Positions 1 through 6,226 of a stretch of DNA of 9,211 bases are shown here, piece by piece; positions within the stretch are counted from its first letter, which is position 1, and each line of letters starts with the position of its first letter. The notes beneath the pieces were generated by a model. That model worked only from the letters and a program-made list of their open reading frames with translations. It did no database searches and was not told the DNA's origin. The DNA is from Thermoplasmata archaeon (GTDB lineage Archaea; Thermoplasmatota; Thermoplasmata; Thermoplasmatales; Thermoplasmataceae), in contig JAKAYK010000035.1 in assembly GCA_021826765.1 (NCBI GenBank), forward strand, positions 1 to 9,211, in the 5' to 3' direction. Both the position numbers and the translations under genes were made by a program.

Positions 1-1625
1 GGATAGAGAGAGGGGCCAAGAAGGGCCACCAGATGGTGACACACAGTGAGGGCATATCCAGTGGAGACCTGGCATTCATTGATTCCCACAGCACTGTAAA
101 TCCTTACAACATGGCAGTATTCAAGGAGTGCAACAGATTCTTTGAACTCCCCTCAGGAAAGCTTGCATTCAATTACGTGAAGAACATTGGAAAGGATGCA
201 TATGGAAGAAACGGAGCTCTTTACAGCCACTTTATAATTATGAGCCCTGATGATTTTATCAGGACAGGAAAAAACTTCATGAAAATTGAAGAACTTCATC
301 TCAAGGGAATCAACTCTATCTCTGATCTTCAGAGATTCAATTCAGGAGGCGGATATATTCCTCTTCCAGAAACCTCTGCAGAAATTGATCCTAACAGAAT
401 TATCCAGGAGAACAACCTGAACCAGAGAAACATCATATACGAATTGCTTCAAATCATAAAAAACAGCATGAGAGTCATATTTAAAGGAGAATCCATTGAA
501 AACAGACTTTCAGCACTCTGGAGCATGGAGCACTTCTTCCCCGATGGAATATGGTTCTCATATTCAACATGCCTTGAGGGAAACTATGGAGACACATTCA
601 TATCTGTAACTTTCCCGGAAAATACAAAACCTCTCGAAGATGTTGGAAAGATTATAGACATAGACGATGCAGCTTCATTCCCAAACCAGCCAATTTCCAA
701 TACCACAGATAAGCTTCTGTGGGCAATTGCAGGGGCTCTGGCAAGCAAGGGGAAACATATAAACGATTCGCTGAAGAGCATGAAATTTCACCAGAAAACC
801 GGAATTGAGAGAATATCCATCTACTTCAATTCACTGGCAGAGGCATACTTTGACCTTGCCGTATCAGGTGATGTGGATCAGCACGAGGCACTTGAAGCTA
901 TCCTGGAATTCATTGACACCAATCCTTCCATAGACACAAAAATCTATGAAGAAACACTTTCCCAGCTTGTCGCTGAAAACACTGATCTTATGAGAGAGTT
1001 CATAAGGCATCGCATGGGAAGCATTGCGCTGGAGGATGAGCCAGATATGGCTGTGAAGAAATTCATGGATCTGTTCAAGTTTGTCATAAGCAAGTCCACT
1101 GACTCTCTGAGTGTTGAACTGCTCTACAGCTTTTACAGTGAATCTTCTCTGGTCAAGAACAAGCTATGCTTCCAGGAAATGGTGGATTATGTCAACGAGT
1201 TTGAAGATTTTCCTGATTCACTTTTACAGTTTCTCGATGTGGCAGATGTTATTTTCGCAGAATGGCTGAGAAACATCATGAAAGGGAAGGATCAGAACAT
1301 AGAAGATCTTGAATCAGTCATAAACCTTCTTATAAGGATGAAGAACAGGGAAAATGAGATATCATTCATAATCCAGAAGATATTCAACGATACTGTTAAG
1401 AAAAATCCTGAGAAGATAGATGTGGCGATTCAATGCTTCATAGAATATTCAGGAAGGGTAGGGGCATCATTCAAGAAAGACATGTCTGAGCATGTCCTGG
1501 AACTCATAGAGAAAGAGAAAATTGATCCAATGTATGACTATGAAAAAATACTTCTCGAAATGTCTGAAAGGGCCCCAGATGATGAGGAAGTTCCAAAAAA
1601 AAGGTTCTTTTCAAAGGGGAAATAG
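1..1625 (+). CDS. GAP1-like (GTPase-associated protein 1 N-terminal domain) protein, 5'-truncated by window edge
   Basis: The first ATG in view is at 33, but the frame is open to the window edge. The ten codons before it (I-E-R-G-A-K-K-G-H-Q) complete a GHQMVTHS stretch that resembles the G-H-x-L-L-A-x-S signature at the start of GAP1 N-terminal domains, so the true start is probably upstream. A second family-like block, YGRNGALYSHFII (residues 57-69 from the ATG at 33), matches the R-x-G-x-x-x-(S/T)-H-x-L-(I/V) pattern of the same domain. Roughly the first 230 residues look mixed alpha/beta; the rest, to residue 530, is mostly helical and ends in a basic tail (KKRFFSKGK). There is no signal peptide or membrane segment in view. 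In bacteria GAP1 proteins are encoded beside small GTPases in conflict/signalling systems. The family call rests on motif recall, not a profile search. The next gene starts at or within 10 nt of its stop codon, so the two are co-transcribed. Confidence 0.6.
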   Translation, partial: IERGAKKGHQMVTHSEGISSGDLAFIDSHSTVNPYNMAVFKECNRFFELPSGKLAFNYVKNIGKDAYGRNGALYSHFIIMSPDDFIRTGKNFMKIEELHLKGINSISDLQRFNSGGGYIPLPETSAEIDPNRIIQENNLNQRNIIYELLQIIKNSMRVIFKGESIENRLSALWSMEHFFPDGIWFSYSTCLEGNYGDTFISVTFPENTKPLEDVGKIIDIDDAASFPNQPISNTTDKLLWAIAGALASKGKHINDSLKSMKFHQKTGIERISIYFNSLAEAYFDLAVSGDVDQHEALEAILEFIDTNPSIDTKIYEETLSQLVAENTDLMREFIRHRMGSIALEDEPDMAVKKFMDLFKFVISKSTDSLSVELLYSFYSESSLVKNKLCFQEMVDYVNEFEDFPDSLLQFLDVADVIFAEWLRNIMKGKDQNIEDLESVINLLIRMKNRENEISFIIQKIFNDTVKKNPEKIDVAIQCFIEYSGRVGASFKKDMSEHVLELIEKEKIDPMYDYEKILLEMSERAPDDEEVPKKRFFSKGK

Positions 1626-1630
1626 GTGGT
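1625..1630 (+). promoter_or_regulatory. Shine-Dalgarno GGTGGT for the second operon gene
   Basis: GGTGGT starts on the last base of the upstream TAG stop and ends 4 nt before ATG 1635. It favours ATG 1635 over the GTG at 1626, which would lie inside the site. The overlap of stop codon and ribosome binding site implies translational coupling to the GAP1-like gene. Confidence 0.5.
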
Positions 1631-1634
1631 ATTC

Positions 1635-3038
1635 ATGAAGAGTGTGTCTTCAGATAAAGAAATGGATAAAGTGCTTGAGGCATGCATGAAGGAAATTATC
1701 AGGATAACCAAATCAGGCAAAACTCCGGTGGTTGAGAAAAATTCCATGAAGTATATGATACCCATGGTTGAGAATACGATGAAAGGGAATCTTGGAACAG
1801 AGGAATCACTGAAGAATGTATATATTGTGCTTGATCGCCTTATGGCCAGTGGACTCGTATCAAGAAAAAAGATCGAGAAGATAACCGAATGGCATGATTT
1901 TTATTCCACAAAAGTGAAGGCAATGGGAGGGAAGGAAAACCTGAGCCATGTGGATTCTCTTCTGAGAAGAAACGGCCCTGGGGATTATGAAAGCGCATTC
2001 CAGATACTTGCCTCACGAATAATAAACGGCTATGAAGACGGCATGGAGAGATATATACCCACTGCGCTGGACATCCTTTCACATGGGTCTGAAGATGCCA
2101 CAGTACATGTGGCCCAGTTCATGTATTATGCCATGTTTTTCAAGAAGGAGCTTTTCCAGTTTTACAGGGAATATATAAGGGAACTGCTCAAGAGCAGGAA
2201 TGCAGTTGTGAGGGGGATTGCAGTCATGTGCTGTTCAGTAGCGGGAGATCCATCGATGCTGAAGGATCTTGCAGTGATAAACAGGGACAGAGAATCCATT
2301 GACATAAGGATGTTCCATATTGCGGAACACAAGATTCGTTTTCCACATCATGACAACAGTGCAAGCCTTGGAGGAATGGCAGAGGAGGCCATTCATGAAA
2401 TCATCTCAAGGAGCCGGGACAAAACACTGTACTTAAAGAACAGCGTTACAGTAAATTTTCCTGAGAGTGTAAGGGTTGGTGAGGAATTTCTCTTCACGAT
2501 CCACATACTTCCCATAATGAATTTCACAAATCTGATCATGAACATGACATCCCTGGAGGATTCCTTAAGCATAAGGGGTGGAAACATGATCTCTATACCT
2601 GCTCTCTCCGCAGGTGATCCAGCAGTGTATAACGTCCAGGCCATATGCGCAGTCCAGGGAAAGATAAAGGGGAGCATAAAGATCTCAGCAGAAAATGGCC
2701 AGTCAGCATCCTTCAATGTGGAGTGTTATTCTGAGGATAAGCCACAGGCAATCCAGCCCCAGTTGCCTGAAAATGACACAACAAGGGAAACACAGGAGAA
2801 AATACAGCATCCCATGGAGATCATCCGAATGAAGATTGAAACGGGACAGGTAAGGAAGGTTACATCTGCACTGGATGAACTGATAAACTATGCTGGAAGT
2901 GACAGTTCCCTCAGGGACAGGATATCTGCCCTTTCCATAATGCTCTCCCTGAAAGGGACGGAAAAAATATCAAATTCAGAAATGGAAAATGCATTGAGCT
3001 TGCTGGAATCTGTAAAGGGAAGCCTGCAACGGCAGTAG
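1635..3038 (+). CDS. Conserved-looking protein of unknown function: helical repeats, beta-sandwich-like domain, helical tail
   Basis: I do not recognise this gene. The frame could start at GTG 1626, directly after the upstream TAG, giving 470 residues. ATG 1635 is preferred because GGTGGT (1625-1630), a good archaeal Shine-Dalgarno, lies 4 nt before it; that gives 467 residues. Numbered from the GTG, residues about 10-260 are amphipathic helices with HEAT/ARM-like spacing. Residues about 272-368 alternate hydrophobic and polar positions around a VRVGEEFLFTI strand and an ALSAGDPAVYNV turn, as in Ig-like/CARDB-type beta-sandwiches. Residues 372-395 are a Pro/Gln/Thr-rich linker, and 396-470 are helical again. 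There is no signal peptide or membrane helix, so a cytosolic scaffold is plausible. Tight coupling to the GAP1-like gene suggests the two work together. Domain calls are from sequence pattern only. Confidence 0.75.
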   Translation: MKSVSSDKEMDKVLEACMKEIIRITKSGKTPVVEKNSMKYMIPMVENTMKGNLGTEESLKNVYIVLDRLMASGLVSRKKIEKITEWHDFYSTKVKAMGGKENLSHVDSLLRRNGPGDYESAFQILASRIINGYEDGMERYIPTALDILSHGSEDATVHVAQFMYYAMFFKKELFQFYREYIRELLKSRNAVVRGIAVMCCSVAGDPSMLKDLAVINRDRESIDIRMFHIAEHKIRFPHHDNSASLGGMAEEAIHEIISRSRDKTLYLKNSVTVNFPESVRVGEEFLFTIHILPIMNFTNLIMNMTSLEDSLSIRGGNMISIPALSAGDPAVYNVQAICAVQGKIKGSIKISAENGQSASFNVECYSEDKPQAIQPQLPENDTTRETQEKIQHPMEIIRMKIETGQVRKVTSALDELINYAGSDSSLRDRISALSIMLSLKGTEKISNSEMENALSLLESVKGSLQRQ

Positions 3039-3040
3039 AA

Positions 3041-3643
3041 TCAGGATTTTTCCTCTCCACCAAGAATCTTGCTTATGAGGTTGTCCACATCTGAAGCCTC
3101 GTCTGAAGAAACGCCTGCTTTCTGTGAAGGCTTGCTCACAACATCTCCTATGATATCTTCAACGCCTTCTTCATGCCTTTCTGCAATGCCCTTAAGGGAC
3201 TCATCAATGGAAGACATATGTTCTGTGAGCCTCTCTTCCAGCAGCTCTGTTTTCTCGTTTATGCTGTCAATATTTTTCTGTATCTGCTGGGCCTGCTCGT
3301 CTGTGAGCATATTCTTGAGCAGATCCTTATGGGCTGTTCCAAGTATCTTGTTGGATTCCCTTTCATTATAGATGAATTCGAAGGTAACTTCAAGGTTGTC
3401 AAGATAAAGTGAAAAATTCTGGAGATAATCTATGGATGCCTTTACCCTCATGGCATTCTGGGCTGCATTCATCATGCCCTTCCTGTCCTTTATGCTATCA
3501 GCTTTCCTTATGTTTGCAATTGCCCTGCCCAGGAGTTGCCTCTGGTTCCTCAGGCTCCTGTCCACCTGATTTCTGTAACCCCTGATCTTAGTTTTTGTCT
3601 CATATCTCCGGTCGCTTTCAGACTTAGTGAACTTTAGTGGCAT
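3041..3643 (-). CDS. ESCRT-III/Snf7-like (CdvB-related) coiled-coil protein
   Basis: This 200-residue, almost entirely helical protein has the charge layout of Snf7-family ESCRT-III proteins. A strongly basic first helix pair (about 15-70; many Arg/Lys, including YRNQVDRSLRNQRQLLGRA) is followed by helices to about 95, then an acidic second half (115-170). A short Ser/Pro-containing linker (170-182) leads to a terminal amphipathic helix, DVDNLISKIL (185-194), reminiscent of MIT-interacting motifs recognised by Vps4/CdvC ATPases. Family members polymerise on membranes and drive membrane scission; that role is inferred here. There is no winged-helix extension such as in Sulfolobus CdvB and no membrane anchor. 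Start ATG 3643 is the first Met of the frame and follows a possible TATA element. The gene converges with the unknown-function gene (2-nt gap) and diverges from pyrE. A generic coiled-coil protein is the alternative. Confidence 0.65.
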   Translation of the reverse strand: MPLKFTKSESDRRYETKTKIRGYRNQVDRSLRNQRQLLGRAIANIRKADSIKDRKGMMNAAQNAMRVKASIDYLQNFSLYLDNLEVTFEFIYNERESNKILGTAHKDLLKNMLTDEQAQQIQKNIDSINEKTELLEERLTEHMSSIDESLKGIAERHEEGVEDIIGDVVSKPSQKAGVSSDEASDVDNLISKILGGEEKS

Positions 3644-3666
3644 GATATAAAGATATTCCTAAACTG

Positions 3667-3675
3667 ATAGATAAA
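3667..3675 (-). promoter_or_regulatory. Possible TATA box for the ESCRT-III-like gene
   Basis: Read on the minus strand the element is TTTATCTAT, centred about 28 nt before the ATG at 3643, a distance that fits a leaderless archaeal transcript. The flanking BRE is poor and a second AT-rich stretch (TCTTTATATC) sits closer to the start, so this is only a candidate. Confidence 0.35.
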
Positions 3676-3714
3676 CATTGCTTACCTCTCAGGATGCAAA
3701 TATTACCTAATTTT

Positions 3715-3728
3715 GAAAGAATATAAAT
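3715..3728 (+). promoter_or_regulatory. BRE/TATA promoter of pyrE
   Basis: GAAAG (3715-3719, BRE-like) is followed directly by AATATAAAT (3720-3728). The TATA centre is about 25 nt before ATG 3749, which places transcription start at or next to the start codon. There is no Shine-Dalgarno before the ATG, as expected for a leaderless mRNA. This is the clearest promoter in the window. Confidence 0.7.
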
Positions 3729-3748
3729 GAGATAAGTATATTCTAACT

Positions 3749-4246
3749 ATGCTACAGGAACTCTTAATAAAATACGGTGCAGTGAAAAGAGGTGACTTCA
3801 CCCTTACCTCCGGGCAGAAATCTGAATATTATGTTGACATCAAGGACGCCTGTGCAAGGCCTGAAATTCTAAGGGAGATAACAGAGGATATTGAAAGACA
3901 CCTGAAGGGTGATGCAGTTGCGGGAGTTGAGCTTGGAGCTGTCCCACTGGTAGTGGCCCTTGCATACAGGAGATCAATGCCATATTTCATCATAAGAAAG
4001 GGCTCTGATCATGGGATGAAAAAACTCATTGTTGGAAATATTGAGAAAGGAATGACAATTGATATAATTGAGGATGTGGTCACCACGGGAGGATCAGTCC
4101 TGAGGGCTGTGAATATCCTGAGAGAGGCAGGGCTCAAGGTGAACAGGGTCATAACAGTGGTTGACAGGGAAAATGGGGGAAAAGAGCTTCTCAGCAAAAA
4201 TGGGATAGAACTTATCAGCCTTATGAGAATAAGCGAACTGATGTGA
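3749..4246 (+). CDS. pyrE: Orotate phosphoribosyltransferase
   Basis: This enzyme transfers phosphoribose from PRPP to orotate, forming OMP, the penultimate step of de novo UMP synthesis; it acts in the cytosol as a dimer. The 165-residue protein is at the short end for the family, as in many archaea. Visible signatures are the N-terminal orotate/phosphate region FTLTSGQKSEYYVD (17-30), the flexible catalytic loop with RKGSDHGMKK (83-92), and the PRPP-binding motif DIIEDVVTTGGS (105-116). ATG 3749 is chosen because the TATA element at 3720-3728 sits about 25 nt upstream, indicating leaderless expression. It is monocistronic, divergent from the ESCRT-III-like gene and convergent with eif6 (5-nt gap). 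There is no OMP decarboxylase domain fusion, so pyrF must lie elsewhere. Confidence 0.96.
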   Translation: MLQELLIKYGAVKRGDFTLTSGQKSEYYVDIKDACARPEILREITEDIERHLKGDAVAGVELGAVPLVVALAYRRSMPYFIIRKGSDHGMKKLIVGNIEKGMTIDIIEDVVTTGGSVLRAVNILREAGLKVNRVITVVDRENGGKELLSKNGIELISLMRISELM

Positions 4247-4267
4247 ATTTTTCAGGAAAGCACATCA
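4239..4267. terminator. Inverted repeat over the pyrE/eif6 convergent stops
   Basis: TGATGTG (4239-4245) and CACATCA (4261-4267) are perfect 7-nt complements around a 15-nt loop. The loop contains the rest of both stop codons and a run of five T (4248-4252). The structure reads the same from both strands, so it could end or stabilise both convergent transcripts. The T-run lies inside the loop, so it is not a standard intrinsic terminator. Confidence 0.35.
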
Positions 4268-4905
4268 TCTATTATTCCAATTTCAATTGAAGTGGTGGAT
4301 TTTCCAACAACTATTCCTGCAGAATTTGCAATTATGGATGATCCTAGCATTGGGCTGCCGAAATTTGCGGTTCCCACTTTCACCGGTACCTTGAAAAGAT
4401 CTGCAAGTATCTCAACCTGTTCATCTGAAACTTCAGGATTCACTATCATGCCTTTATTTGTTACCACTGTGCAGGAGCCAACTGTGGAGAATGTTCCCAT
4501 ATCTCCTCTCACCGTTTCAACACCCAGGGCATTTTCTATCTCTTTCAGGCTGTTGTTGGTGAAATCTCTGTGCACCATTGCTGCATGATCGTTGGCAATT
4601 ATGTCATTACCCACGGCATTCACGGAATCATTCAAAAAGAGTATGTTCCTGTCCCCGTATTCAAAATCCACACTGTCATGATTTGAGCCTGCATTAATTA
4701 TGATCCCTGTGGAATTTAGCACTGAAAATACCCCGTACATTCCAGATTGATCCACAGTGCTCATCACGGCTTTCACCTGAAGAGCTTCCTCTATGTCGTT
4801 TATTGCAGAAGAATCAATATTTTTCGGAACGATAGCGATATCATTCCAGGCCCTGCAGTAGAGCCCGATAAAATCACTGTTGAAAATTGATAATTTTTTA
4901 ATCAT
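4252..4905 (-). CDS. eif6: Translation initiation factor 6 (aIF6), ribosome anti-association factor
   Basis: aIF6 binds the large ribosomal subunit near L14/L24e and blocks premature joining with the small subunit; in eukaryotes eIF6 also acts in 60S maturation. The protein has 217 residues, the usual archaeal length, spanning the five-fold pentein repeat. Recognisable repeats include the N-D-S-V-N-A-V-G-N-D stretch (92-101) with NDHAAMVH (105-112), TVGSCTVVTNKG (141-152) followed by VNPEVSD (155-161), and the final repeat with GKSTTSIEIG (201-210). ATG 4905 overlaps the end of rpl31e by 8 nt (AATGATTAA), so it is translationally coupled and last in the translation operon. No strong Shine-Dalgarno precedes it. 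In many archaea L18a and prefoldin alpha follow this gene; here pyrE faces it instead. Confidence 0.96.
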   Translation of the reverse strand: MIKKLSIFNSDFIGLYCRAWNDIAIVPKNIDSSAINDIEEALQVKAVMSTVDQSGMYGVFSVLNSTGIIINAGSNHDSVDFEYGDRNILFLNDSVNAVGNDIIANDHAAMVHRDFTNNSLKEIENALGVETVRGDMGTFSTVGSCTVVTNKGMIVNPEVSDEQVEILADLFKVPVKVGTANFGSPMLGSSIIANSAGIVVGKSTTSIEIGIIDDVLS

Positions 4906-5173
4906 TTGTTGGCATCAGAACTTCTGTTTCACCATTCTGAAGTTTGAGTATTTTCACTCTAATGCTTCCAGGTATTTTGTACTTTCCGCGTTTCCATATT
5001 TCCTCGTTTATCTTCCCGTCAACCCAAACCTTTGAGATATCTGTCTTTGTGAATCTTGATACATGTGATTTTAATATGCTTATGGCTGTATCCGCTCTTC
5101 TCTTCTTTGAAGACGTAAAGGCTTTTCTCAGGGGTATATTCATTATAATTTCAGTTGTTGTTTCGTCTGCCAT
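4898..5173 (-). CDS. rpl31e: Large-subunit ribosomal protein L31e
   Basis: This 91-residue protein matches L31e along its length. The N-terminal strand EIIMNIPLRKAF leads into the basic helix SSKKRRADTAISILKSHVSRF (about 21-41), then the KVWVDGKINEEIW block (48-60) and the IPGSIRVKILK strand (67-77). L31e sits near the peptide exit tunnel of the large subunit and contributes to the docking area for nascent-chain factors, including SRP. ATG 5173 is supported by a strong Shine-Dalgarno GGTGAA 6 nt upstream that overlaps the rpl39e stop. Its end overlaps the eif6 start by 8 nt. Confidence 0.95.
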   Translation of the reverse strand: MADETTTEIIMNIPLRKAFTSSKKRRADTAISILKSHVSRFTKTDISKVWVDGKINEEIWKRGKYKIPGSIRVKILKLQNGETEVLMPTND

Positions 5174-5179
5174 TGTAAA

Positions 5180-5185
5180 TTCACC
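5180..5185 (-). promoter_or_regulatory. Shine-Dalgarno GGTGAA for rpl31e
   Basis: On the minus strand GGTGAA begins on the last base of the rpl39e TAG and lies 6 nt before ATG 5173. It is near-optimal for the archaeal anti-Shine-Dalgarno and fixes the rpl31e start. Internal operon genes use such sites, whereas first genes here look leaderless or nearly so. Confidence 0.65.
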
Positions 5186-5340
5186 TACAGCTTAAGGTTG
5201 TTCTTTCTCCAGTTTCTCCTGTTTGCGTTCTGATTTACTTTCCTGTCAGTTCTCATCAGAACCCATCCTGGAACTCTCCTGTTCTCTCTGGTTCTCTTCA
5301 TAAGCCTTATTTTCCTTCCAAGTTCCTTGTTTCTGCTCAT
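5185..5340 (-). CDS. rpl39e: Large-subunit ribosomal protein L39e
   Basis: This is a 51-codon gene. The protein begins MSRNKELGRKIRLMKRTREN and contains the family-diagnostic RRVPGWVLMRTDRKV segment (about 22-36), then the NRRNWRKNNLKL C-terminus. L39e is a tiny, very basic protein buried in rRNA that lines the nascent-peptide exit tunnel. The length of 51 residues is typical for archaea. ATG 5340 lies 2 nt after the PDCD5-family stop codon and the TAG at 5185-5187 is 11 nt before the rpl31e start. It lies in the order PDCD5-L39e-L31e-aIF6 commonly seen in archaea. I translated it by hand from the reverse complement. Confidence 0.95.
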   Translation of the reverse strand: MSRNKELGRKIRLMKRTRENRRVPGWVLMRTDRKVNQNANRRNWRKNNLKL

Positions 5341-5342
5341 GT

Positions 5343-5681
5343 CTATCTTCTCTCTATTTTTGTCTCCCTTTTTGTTTCTGTCAGTTTTGACAGAATCTGC
5401 TTGAGTTCATCGTCGTTTATCACTTTCTTTATTCTACCCATGGAATACAGCTGCACCAGCTGGTTTTCGACATTCTCTGCAAGTTCCGGTTTTACCAGCC
5501 TCACATTCGCAAGCCTTTCACGGGCCACAGGATCAAGTATTTGCCTCAGTATCTGGAGCCTCATGGCCCTTTCTGCTTCCTGCTGCCTTTCAGCCTCACG
5601 GGACTGTGCCTGAGAATTAGAACTCTGGATCTCCTCCATTTTTCTTCTTCTTATTTCTTCCAGGTCCCTGTCGTTATCCAT
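5343..5681 (-). CDS. PDCD5-family (TFAR19) DNA-binding protein
   Basis: This 112-residue protein belongs to the PDCD5/TFAR19 family, conserved between archaea and eukaryotes. A charged, Gln/Glu-rich N-terminal helix (DLEEIRRRKMEEIQ, about 6-19) precedes the triple-helix core with ILRQILDPVARERLANVRLV (44-63), VENQLVQLYSMGRI (71-84) and DDELKQIL (90-97). The tail is basic. Archaeal members are annotated as DNA-binding proteins. The human protein is linked to apoptosis and chaperonin regulation; the archaeal cellular role is not established, but its fixed place between S19e and L39e suggests a translation-linked job. ATG 5681 is supported by GGTGGT (5688-5693) 6 nt upstream. There are 13 nt to rps19e and 2 nt to rpl39e. 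Confidence 0.92.
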   Translation of the reverse strand: MDNDRDLEEIRRRKMEEIQSSNSQAQSREAERQQEAERAMRLQILRQILDPVARERLANVRLVKPELAENVENQLVQLYSMGRIKKVINDDELKQILSKLTETKRETKIERR

Positions 5682-5687
5682 ATGGGT

Positions 5688-5693
5688 ACCACC
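5688..5693 (-). promoter_or_regulatory. Shine-Dalgarno GGTGGT for the PDCD5-family gene
   Basis: On the minus strand GGTGGT lies in the 13-nt gap after the rps19e stop, 6 nt before ATG 5681. It confirms that start and internal ribosome entry within the operon. Confidence 0.6.
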
Positions 5694-5694
5694 T

Positions 5695-6147
5695 TTAAAG
5701 GTATTTTTTAAGTTCTGGGTTCTTTTCTACGATTTTTTCCATTGCTTTTTTGGCTGCCTTATCCAGCAGTGCCTGCCCTTTTGCAGTCACATGCCTTCCG
5801 CTCTCGCCTTTCTCTACAAGGCCAAGTTCCTGAAGTGTGTTGAACATGTGTCTGATTATTGCCCTGCTTCCCTTTGCAGGGTGGTACGGTTTTGATCCGC
5901 CATCTTTTTTTCCGCCATATTCTGTGCTGAGTTTCTCTGTTCCTATGTTCCCTTTGCTGTAAACCTTCCTGAGAGTGGAAGCAAGCCTTCTGTAGTACCA
6001 GTCTTCTTGGGTCCAGCTCTTTTCCCTGTGCATGCCTGCCTTGAGGAAAATAGTCCACTCTGGAATCTTTATGTTTTCCATGGAAGAGAATTCTGTTGTA
6101 AGTTCTTCAACCATAACATCTGCGGGAATTACTCTGACATTAACCAT
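5695..6147 (-). CDS. rps19e: Small-subunit ribosomal protein S19e
   Basis: This 150-residue protein has the normal length for S19e. Landmarks are the N-terminal VRVIPADVMVEEL, the WTQEDWYYRRLAS helix (45-57) with the two Trp residues typical of the family, RKVYSKGNIGTEKLSTEYGG (60-79), and the GSKPYHPAKGSRAIIRHMF segment (84-102) followed by a winged-helix-like C-terminus (QELGLVEKGESGRHVTAKG). S19e is shared by archaea and eukaryotes and is needed in eukaryotes for small-subunit maturation. It is the first gene of a five-gene operon ending in eif6. ATG 6147 is preceded by GTGAT (6153-6157), a partial Shine-Dalgarno, and by TATA-like elements at 6172-6195. Confidence 0.96.
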   Translation of the reverse strand: MVNVRVIPADVMVEELTTEFSSMENIKIPEWTIFLKAGMHREKSWTQEDWYYRRLASTLRKVYSKGNIGTEKLSTEYGGKKDGGSKPYHPAKGSRAIIRHMFNTLQELGLVEKGESGRHVTAKGQALLDKAAKKAMEKIVEKNPELKKYL

Positions 6148-6171
6148 TGATTATCACTTAAGTCTATGTGC

Positions 6172-6197
6172 ATTTAAATACGCTTAATAAATTTTCC
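6172..6197 (-). promoter_or_regulatory. Promoter region of the rps19e-eif6 operon
   Basis: Two TATA-like elements are visible on the minus strand. TATTTAAAT (6172-6180) is centred about 29 nt before ATG 6147 and would give a nearly leaderless mRNA. GGAAAATTTATTAAG (6183-6197) combines a BRE-like GGAAA and a TATA-like part, and would start transcription around 6162-6165, leaving a short leader that includes the GTGAT ribosome site. I cannot tell which is used. Confidence 0.45.
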
Positions 6198-6226
6198 TAA
6201 TATAGCCAATACTGTGATCCGTATGA

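Noticed and set aside
33..35. ATG 33 as the true start of the first gene
   Set aside because: The frame is open to the window edge and the upstream codons (ending KKGHQ) complete a family-like signature, so the Met is probably internal; the gene is reported as 5'-truncated.
3024..3051. CTGC-AACG-GCAG hairpin followed by TTTTT after the unknown-function gene
   Set aside because: The stem is only 4 bp and the T-run is 11 nt away; too weak to list as a terminator, though the T-run alone might pause transcription.
3644..3748. Small RNA (box C/D type) between the ESCRT-III-like gene and pyrE
   Set aside because: CTGA and ATGA-like bits occur but no properly spaced C, D', C' and D boxes; the region is fully accounted for by two divergent promoters.
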